A DNA stretch of 64,000 nucleotides from assembly GCA_963513935.1 (NCBI GenBank), contig OY740768.1:22319177-22383176 (forward strand), read 5' to 3'. This DNA is from Aphrophora alni. Lineage: Eukaryota > Arthropoda > Insecta > Hemiptera > Aphrophoridae. Below are positions 56,515 to 64,000 of the stretch, one piece after another (the stretch's first letter is position 1; the number at the start of each line of letters is the position of its first letter). Both the position numbers and the translations under genes were made by a program. The notes beneath the pieces are model-generated. The model was given only the letters and a program-made list of their open reading frames with translations. It did not search any database and was not told the origin of the DNA.

Positions 56515-57780
56515 AATTAATTTCCAATTGCTTGTATGCAGAGCAACTTTTGATATCCAAACTTGATCATCGCTAAACTCACAATAAACTTTGTGAGGTA
56601 CTCTTCAATTTATGTATTTAATTGCTTCGATTTAAAATATGTTGTACAGTAAAACAATATCATGACTTTACAGACCCACTGTATTTTACCGCTTGTGCTC
56701 CTTGGTGTAGCATTGATTAACTAGGACTTTTAAAAGTTATTATACTAACTTACCCTTTGATTCTACATAAGAAATGAACTGAAAAAAGATGTTTTTGCTT
56801 TTTTAAGGAAACATATTATATCGAAGATTATCGTGAAAGCGTGAACAAATATTTCAAATTAAATGTCAATACATATAATAGGGATAAATGATTCTAAAGT
56901 TTATTTTGGTATTTACAATGGAACCCTGGAGCATTACGTGGACATATGAAACAAACTTGTACATCTCGTTAGCAACTCTACAACTCAGTTTACATGCAGA
57001 GGGTGTAGTCTTGCTCTACGTGTCAAGCTTACTAAAGTATACAGGGGTGACTTTTAATAAGCACAAACTAACTTTCGACCAACAGCATGAATACGAGTAA
57101 ACAATTTGATTTATGTAAGTTAAGATACGATACTGGAGCATTCTAGTCTTTTGTTAAAAAGTTTGACTTCAAAACATATCATTCACCTTATATATTTTAC
57201 TTTCTGATTGGTTAAAAAAAAATGAAGTCGAGTATTTCTTGGAAATGTCCAGTGTAATTCCATCGCATTTGTTACTCTAAACATAAGTCGTTATGTGTTA
57301 TTTCGTCACATAATTTTATGTATACGCCGTATGTCTAAGTAAGTAAAACTAGTTGTAGTACATAACATTTGTATCACAGGATAAACATTAAACATTTCAA
57401 TTTGTTGTTTTTGTGTGATTTTGATAAAACTAAATGGGAATTTAACTATTTACCTATTGTTTTGGGACTAAAGGGTTTCAAGTCCGAGTTCATCAATGGA
57501 AAGCCAAAGTGGAGGGATGAAAAAGAGAAACAGATTGAACATTTACTTGTTTCGGATTTTTTCCTATTAAAAATATTAAAAAAAACTCATAGATTATTCA
57601 TTTCGTTTGCAGTTGTATTGTATAAGTTCCGAGGCCTTAAATTATGGAAAGTATTTTAAACATTCAATAACAAAAACCACTTATAATCACCAACATGTTA
57701 TTTTACACGATATTTCTCATTTTAATACATTATATTAAATCGGGTGATAAAACTATAATGATTGTTAATAACTATGGAGG
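56515..57780. other. Intergenic DNA with two unassigned open frames
   Basis: Plus-strand frames at 56888-57100 (70 codons) and 57369-57659 (96 codons; contains FINGKPKWRDEKEKQIEHLL) have somewhat protein-like composition, but I recognise no family and see no conserved partner. They are not called as genes. Confidence 0.4.
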
Positions 57781-57784
57781 ACAA

Positions 57785-58110
57785 ATGTGCAGCTCGAGGG
57801 TGTTGCCCCCTTCATTAAAACAAATGTGGATGATGGATGATAGATTACTTAACGTCCAACAATAAGGGTGGCACCCCTTAAATCCATTAACAATGATGAC
57901 AAGTTGTGCATGAAACATGGTGTATTATTTTGACGACTAAATAGCATAAAAAAGATTAATTCTTGGATCCTTAGATACATTCATTCGATAACAGCAAGAC
58001 TTGAAACGTTATATCACAAAGTGGAGAATGCATGAAATATAGTTGTCTAATAAACGTCTAAATGTCTATCATTAATATTAAGACAAAGCCAGATGTATGG
58101 TAGGATGAGT
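57785..58110 (+). repeat. Dispersed repeat F6, copy 1
   Basis: CTCGAGGGTGTTGC, CCCTTCATTAAAACAA, CGTCCAACAATAAGGGTGGC, AGTTGTGCATGAAACATGG, TGTATTATTTTGACGAC, ACATTCATTCGATAAC, AATGCATGAAATATAG, AATAAACGTCTAAATG and TATTAAGACAAAGCC, in the same order as 63185-63480. No frame is shared. Confidence 0.78.
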
Positions 58111-58289
58111 GGAAAGGGGTGTAATGTGTTTCTAATCTAACAAAGAGATTGGTTAACGAGACAAGTGTATTGATTTTAAGCCTTTTCAAGAACATGTTTG
58201 TTTTATCTATGATTGTTTCATTAGTTGTCAAGGGATGCTACTTCGCTCTAAATATCCAAGGAAAGAATAGAGCTTTTTTTTCTGTTTAA

Positions 58290-58505
58290 AGGCGAAAAAC
58301 GTCCCGCTCAACGTTTTAAAAAGAAAGAAGAAAAGAGTATAAAATAAATACACCTATACTTCAAATACTCTAATAACGTAAGGGTCGTATGAGTTGGTCA
58401 AGAAACGCCTGATAGGAGAGATAAAATAAAGAGACCTATCACCTGAAGAAAGTTATAAATCTAGCTGGGGGTTCCTCGGGTTTGCCATAAGCGTAAGCTC
58501 CTGAG
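58290..58505 (+). repeat. Dispersed repeat F2 copy
   Basis: TTTAAAGGCGAAAAACGTCC, TACTTCAAATACTCTAATAAC, GAGTTGGTCAAGAAACGCCTG, ATAGGAGAGATAAAATAAAG, CTGAAGAAAGTTATAAATC and GCTGGGGGTTCCTCGGG, ending in GCGTAAGCTCCTGAGGG. Head and tail are both present. Confidence 0.68.
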
Positions 58506-58509
58506 GGAG

Positions 58510-60650
58510 GAAAGAATGGAAAAAGAATATTAAACCAAATACAAGCTCTTTCTCAGACTACATTTCTCTTCAAAGATACATAATCAAAGCAGACTAGTTT
58601 AAACACAAGTCACATGTGAACGTGGCAAGAAAAGCGAACGTATAATAAACTCCCATTTTACAAGTTTTTTACTCTATCCATATTAATTAACTTTCACAAT
58701 CTTTGGTATTTGTGTGTACACTTATTCTCTTTCTCCATTAAAGAACTAAGAGATCTCTTTTTGACTATTATTTTTATTTTGTTAGTCTACATTGCAAAAA
58801 TAGACTATTTTGATGAACTTGGTAATTGACCTTTGACTACAGTTTTACAACTTAGCACTGTGTAATATGTTTGTAAACGTAGATACTTTTCCTCGTTGAT
58901 CTTTTTAGAAAGTTCGAGGATGTGAAATTGTTATGCACCAAAAATTGTTTCTATAAAATTAAAGACAGTAAAATTTAGTGTGGCTTCATATTTTTGCAGA
59001 AATTCTAACTGTCGAGATTGAAGATATGATGTGAATATATAGTATTATTATTTGCAACATTGCATTAATCTTTTTTTAATCATCACTTTTTTTGTAGAAC
59101 CTAGAAAACAACAAAATTCGGAAAATTCTTTTCGCCCAACACAAAATGTAAGAAAATATAGTTATTCTCTATGAAATTCATTAGGTCTTTTTTTTTTTTC
59201 AAAACCTGGATACAAAGTCCTCATTTCATATTTAATGTTAACCGGAAAATAAATAAACTCATTTATAAGCATCAAATTTGATACATACAAATACTTTAAA
59301 AACAACAAAAAGGAGCATGTACTTTGATTAAACGTGATTGTAACTCCTTTCAACATACTTATCTGCCAAAACATTTCAGAATAACAAAATACGCCTAATA
59401 TAAATGATCGGTTTATTGTTTCGCGCGATCTGCTTCCAGTGGTAAGTGATGAATTTATATAAATGTTCAAATGGCTTAGTTTATTTCCAAACTTCAAATT
59501 TTCCTATTTTAAATTTAGATATCAAATTAAAATTAAAAACTGATCTTTTTTAATTATCTCTTTAAAAAACTGCATATCTTATATTAGGAAGTTCATGATT
59601 AAATTTAAAACATAAAAATAGCCCAATATATTTTAAAAGTGAATTATAAACCTTCTTATTTACAAAAGTATATCATACATTTAAAGGGCATGGATTCTTC
59701 TGGATCGACAAAAATCGAATTTACGTAAATTATTCTACAAATGCAGATTAACAGGTACTCTTTTCTATTATAATTTTTAATATATATACACAAATTTATA
59801 ACTTCAATAACATCTGGTTCACTGCACTTAAAAACTATTAATTATTATTTAAATTATTTTAATTACCAAACCATGAAATATCCTCGTTACTTAAATATAT
59901 AAACTTATAGTTATACGTTCAGATTATTTACAAGATATTCCTAAAATTTACCCGTAAGGAATGTTTTTCACATGAATGTATTACAATAAAAGTAGGCTGT
60001 TTTTGTTTGTAGTTAGAGAGAACTAGGTCGCCTTCAGCACCTATTTCACTTCCAGCATAGTTATTTACTTTACCGTAATATTAAAGATATTGTTCACCTA
60101 CAAGTTTTAAAACCTCAGGGTATAAATAATGTTCCGTGCTATGTACGTACTTTGTATTCTGTGAAGTAAGTTTATGGTTCAAGTTTATATTTATCAGAGC
60201 GGAGAGAACTAAGTGGAAAGAGTTTCCATGGCAGAGGCATGCAATAGAAATGTAACTAACAGTGTATTGACACTCTTCTACAGATTTGGACTTCTTACAC
60301 ATAATTATAACTCAATATATCGTCACGTGATTTAAACGAATTTCAATTATTACCTAATTGGCCAAACATTTCAAATACATGAAGTTTCAAAACATAAACT
60401 TACAAATCAGCTGTGTTTCTTGATCATTTCAAGAGGTTAAACCTTTTCAAAAATCGTTACTAGAACACAAATTTTATAAATTTAATATGAACTCTGATTC
60501 ATTAGTATAACCAATCAATTTGATGTTAGGATAGGTTACCTAAATACATTCAGGAAAGATTTTCATAATATTAGAGTGGTTTAAAAGAAACTTCCCACCC
60601 GTCTTATTTTTTAATTTTTTTAATTAATATATTTGAATTATGTTTGTGGC
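58510..60650. other. Intergenic DNA, nothing recognised
   Basis: The minus-strand frame at 59162-59497 is the longest non-repetitive one in the window (111 codons) but has no recognisable domain, ends in a Lys/Phe low-complexity segment coded by a T-run, and has no splice context. The frame at 60081-60302 is likewise unassigned. Confidence 0.45.
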
Positions 60651-60654
60651 CAAT

Positions 60655-61345
60655 TCTTTAGGTGAGAAAGACAACCTAGAATATCAAAAGTTTAGGTTAT
60701 TTTAATTGTGGAGCTAGAGGTTAGGGGTTCCTCAAAACTTTGAAACGGCACGTATAAGCTTGTGGTACCTCATTTTAAGTCTCCGTAGAAAAGGAAAATG
60801 AGAACAAAAATTAAATTCTGACCACCCAAAAAAAACGGCTACCAAAAGGGTTATTCTATTTACGAAAATAGACGGAATATCGACTCAAAAGGCAAAACAA
60901 TCTTCTAAATGTAGGTTCACTGCTTCAAATACAAAACCTCATTTTTTTAGGAGAATCTCTTAAATCACCACGTAACCTAACCTAACCAAACTTTATAAAC
61001 ATGTTTGAATAAATACTTTATTACTAATGTAGGTATGTAGGTACAGGGTAATTTGAACATTTAATATGAGTTAAAAACACATTAATGTTATACAAAGGAT
61101 GTACCGTATCAAAATAGCTACGTAAATAAAATAACTCTATTGGAATCCATTTTGTTTTGGGGGTCAGAATTTTATTTTATTTATGTCATGTTTCTTGTTT
61201 CATAGAGACGTTTCACATGAGGTATCAGAAGCCTGTACGTGTCATTTGAAATTTTTAGCAACCACAACCCCTAGCCCCCACAATTAAAATAACTAAACTT
61301 TTACTATTTTAGGTTGCCCTACTCGCCTATAAAGTTTGCCTTAAA
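60655..61345. mobile_element. Long foldback (inverted-repeat) element
   Basis: Left arm about 60655-60890, right arm about 61105-61345. In one orientation both read CTTTAGGTGAG or CTTTATAGGCGAG, then CAACCTA, AAAAGTTTAG, TTATTTTAATTGTGG, a CTAG-AGGGGTT block, ACGTA, CAGGCTT or AAGCTTG, ACCTCAT, AATTCTGACC then CCCAAAAC and GGTTATT or GAGTTATT. The arms are about 230 bases long at roughly 70-75% identity. The 215-base spacer includes CGTAACCTAACCTAACC. No frame. It is an old non-autonomous foldback of unknown superfamily. Confidence 0.7.
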
Positions 61346-61417
61346 CAGATTTTAAATTTCTCTAATATTTTTCAAAAATTAGAGGGGTTGTGAGTTTTTT
61401 TATATAACATAAAGGGG

Positions 61418-61420
<3 letters not shown>

Positions 61421-61477
<57 letters not shown>

Positions 61478-61478
61478 A
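61421..61478. repeat. AT dinucleotide microsatellite
   Basis: About 28 units with one GT interruption near 61463. Confidence 0.95.
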
Positions 61479-61786
61479 ATTCATTAAGTCACATATTATG
61501 CTTATTTTTTTATGTTTTTCCACTTTTAGATAACGAAACTATCGCAAAAACGTTTTTCACGTAGCCTCTCGCTAGGAGCAGGCAATAGTGCAATAGGTAA
61601 CTTCAGCTTTTCAAATATTAGTCTATCTTTTATTACCTAAATGAATCTTTAAGTTGTTCATTTGGAATCCATAAATATCAACTAAAGAACTGCCTCCGCT
61701 CTAGTTTTAGTAATTTGATGACAACCTATTATTATATTAAGTTATGTTATGTCATAAATAGGAATAAAGGACGATAAAATAAAAAA

Positions 61787-61882
61787 TTGACATTTTCAAA
61801 TACAAAGTCTATAGCAGATCATCTACTCACCACTAACTTGTTGTAGTTGATCTGCTGTAGACTTTTTATTTCAAAATGTCAA
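61787..61882. ncRNA. 96-nt hairpin, microRNA-precursor-like or tiny MITE
   Basis: Arms of 40 bases (61787-61826 and 61843-61882) pair with only four mismatches around a 16-base loop (TCACCACTAACTTGTT). The arms contain AAGTCTATAGCAGATC and GATCTGCTGTAGACTT. The size, stem length and scattered mismatches are those of an animal pre-miRNA on either strand. However, near-perfect pairing along the whole arm, in a region full of inverted-repeat elements, also fits a miniature transposon. I do not recognise the arm sequence as a known microRNA. No second copy was noticed in the window. Confidence 0.45.
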
Positions 61883-61904
61883 ATAATAAAGCAGCTCGGT
61901 GGTT

Positions 61905-62105
61905 ATTAGACAATAAAAATAAAAAACCCTCGCCCTCGAATACTCTAATACCATCAGCGTTAAAAAATAACAAAAGTTGTATTAGAGACAACTGATAGGA
62001 AAGCTGAAAGAGAGGGATCTAACCCAAGAATACATGAAGAAAGTTGTAGATCCAGCTGGGCTGACTCGGGATTACCACGATCGTATTCACTTTAACTGAG
62101 ACCCT
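61905..62105 (+). repeat. Dispersed repeat F2 copy
   Basis: CCCTCGCCCTCGAATACTC, TAATACCATCAGCG, CAACTGATAGGAAAGC, GAGGGATCTAACCCAAG, ATACATGAAGAAAGTTG, GTAGATCCAGCTGGGC and GACTCGGGATTACCACG. It shows the best-preserved right half, ending GTATTCACTTTAACTGAGACCC. Confidence 0.72.
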
Positions 62106-62109
62106 ATGG

Positions 62110-63180
62110 GAATAATAATAATAACATCACTTCATAATAATATAAACGTACTTATAACACAAAATATATTGTAAAATCAAATTCATTATCATCTAAATAT
62201 AAATTAAAATTTGTTAAAATCTTCTTGAAAATTTGGAAGACTTTGTAAAATGATGACACACTTGAACCCGTTCATCAAATTAGAAAACATGGTGTGGATA
62301 TTTCATTAACAAATTTTTAAATGTCAACAAAATATTGAAAAAAAACTCTTTAAACAATTTTTCACTCTTTTTTTTAAATAACAACTTTAATTGTTTCGCC
62401 TATTTTAATACGCTTTGTATTTTTAGATACAGAAAAAAATTGGTTCTAAATTAGCTTTTCGTACTTCATTCCAAGAAGAAATATATACTAGCACTATGAG
62501 ATAAACCACTAACTTATTATTATAGATTATAGTGTTTGCAGTTTTTGTCCTACAAATTTTACATAATGATCAAAATTTTCACTAGATCTTCGTTTAGCAT
62601 GAAAGTTATGATAAATCAAGTCCTGTTTTCCACTTCATGGAATAATACAACTTACATTATAACTGCACAAACTAAATTAAATTTTCAGACACTGACTTTA
62701 TTTCTTGATTAAACTTAAGACTTTACTCTATACCCATCAGACTAATTAAGACGGAGGAGTAGGTGACACACATAAATGTAGCATAACCGAGCTTGAAAGT
62801 GCGTAACCTTTGACGGTTTCTTAGTCCCAATTTCAGCATTAAAGAGCACTTCTAAACCAACTGAGCTTCACTATCCCTTACAAATTGTTAAGTACACAGT
62901 TGACTGTATAAAAGCGGTAGAACAATGTTAACATCCATTTCTTACCCAATTTTACTTACTTTCTATTTATACGTTTATTAAATGACGTAAAATTAGATTA
63001 GGTTTGAAGGCCATTTTATCCTGCCTACTTCATTGGTAGCATCATGTTTTGTTGTCCAAGATGTACTACGAGTAATAAATATGCATTGCATAATTTCCAA
63101 CGAGATACCTTCACCCGCAGTAATACTGATTGTTACATAATATCAAATTAAGTTACAAACACGACATTGGAATGTTAACT
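62110..63180. other. Intergenic DNA, nothing recognised
   Basis: AT-rich with no coding signal or shared repeat. Confidence 0.45.
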
Positions 63181-63184
63181 TCTT

Positions 63185-63480
63185 GGGGGAACTCGAGAAT
63201 GTTGCATGTTAGGGTAGTCACCCTTCATTAAAGCAAAAGCGTATAGTTGACGACCAACAACAAGAGCGGCACCCCTAAGATCAATCAACAGTAAGTTGTG
63301 CATGAAACATGGTGTATTATGTTGACGACAAATAGCTTGAAAGGGGATTAAGTCTAGGGTCCTTGAATTCATTCATTCGATTACTATCACGTAGTCAGGA
63401 ATGCATGCAATATGAATGTGTAATAAACGTGTTAAAGCCTAACATTAATATTAGATAAAGCCTGGGGTGGAGAGGAGGTA
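63185..63480 (+). repeat. Dispersed repeat F6, copy 2
   Basis: Blocks CTCGAGAATGTTGC, CACCCTTCATTAAAGCAA, GACCAACAACAAGAGCGGC, AGTTGTGCATGAAACATGG, TATTATGTTGACGAC, TTCATTCATTCGATTAC and AATAAACGTGTTAAAGCC match copy 1 in order at about 75-80%. The minus-strand frame at 63175-63372 is contained in it and is broken in copy 1. Confidence 0.78.
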
Positions 63481-63484
63481 TAAT

Positions 63485-64000
63485 AAATTTCAAAACTACG
63501 AGGGTGTTTTGTAATTCCAAAATACAAAATCTAACACGTATAGAGAATATTTCAAGCTGAGGGTATTAAGGGTTTGGTTCTATGGTACACTGCAGCTACA
63601 CCGGAAAAATTTTTTTCGAACGAATACATTGGAATGAAAAATAGAGGGTGAGATTCTACTTATCACTACAACTGTCCTTCAAGAGTGACATTCAGAGAAA
63701 GGTTCTCAAATGAAAACCCTCTAAAGTGTCACTCAGTAAACCTAGGCTTCATATCAGTTAAGATACTCATGTCATGATCCACTCTTAAAGTTGTCCATCC
63801 TGAACATCTGGTACTCATACGGATTGCAAAGAATGAGAGGTATAAACTCATTACATTAAAAATAATACTCAAACACATTTCCTCTCAAATGATACGTTTA
63901 TTAACTCGAACGCGTTTCAACGACAATATCGCTATCTTCAGTGAACTACAATCAAACTATAACTAAATTAACATTACGTAATTACACTGTCAAGGGCAAA
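63485..64000. other. Intergenic DNA ending in a retroelement-like terminus
   Basis: At 63895-63945, minus strand, CACTGAAGATAGCGATATTG is followed by TCGTTGAAACGCGTTCGAG, the CTGAAGA...GAAACGCG pattern seen at other element ends here. The rest of that element would lie beyond the window edge. No gene was recognised in 63485-63890. Confidence 0.4.

Noticed and set aside
59162..59497. 111-codon minus-strand open frame as a gene
   Set aside because: No recognisable domain, a low-complexity end coded by a homopolymer, and no splice or codon-usage support.

Overview
This 64 kb window looks like gene-poor, AT-rich chromosomal DNA from an insect, possibly a hemipteran. The organism call is inference. 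It rests on the base composition, many short CCTAACCTAA motifs, long AT microsatellites, and the mix of decayed Penelope-like, Merlin-like and DDE transposons typical of arthropod genomes. I see no intact cellular gene, no rRNA or tRNA, no CRISPR array and no prokaryotic operon. One very short MADF-like segment near 47.0 kb (minus strand) is the only candidate for host coding sequence, and it is weak.

What can be read is a layered set of mobile-element remains. (1) Penelope-like (GIY-YIG) retroelement 3' ends: one at 10.74-11.21 kb (minus) with a recognisable YIGQTGR core, and one at 36.27-36.85 kb (plus) with the end of the endonuclease ORF between inverted copies of the element terminus. 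(2) A Merlin-type (IS1016/ISXO2-like) transposase remnant at 24.49-24.96 kb. (3) Three remnants of one DDE transposon, at 23.56-24.05 (plus), 31.34-33.88 (minus) and 39.83-41.00 kb (minus). (4) A dispersed non-coding family, F1, in five copies. One copy sits inside the 31-34 kb transposase remnant, and a 21-bp motif in it has expanded into an ~820-bp minisatellite. (5) A short SINE- or MITE-like family, F2, with about 11 copies. (6) A long non-coding repeat, F4, with four copies that make up much of 34-36, 42.6-45.3 and 47.4-49.1 kb, plus an inverted copy at 21-23 kb. (7) Smaller families F5, F6 and F7.

Several inverted-repeat structures stand out: a nested foldback at 1.08-1.93 kb, a foldback at 29.12-29.47 kb, a compact hairpin at 41.38-41.51 kb, a long foldback at 60.66-61.35 kb, and a 96-nt hairpin with 40-nt arms at 61.79-61.88 kb that resembles a microRNA precursor or a tiny MITE. 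Tandem arrays occur at 7.57-8.35 kb (~145-bp period carrying YY1/Pho-like motifs), 14.60-14.81 kb (51 bp), 20.05-20.51 kb (~131 bp), 32.31-33.13 kb (21 bp) and 50.36-51.15 kb (~95 bp).

Most long open frames are by-products of tandem repeats whose period is a multiple of three, or of chance openness in AT-rich DNA. All boundaries are visual estimates, usually good to about 10-50 bases. Family copies were aligned by eye.
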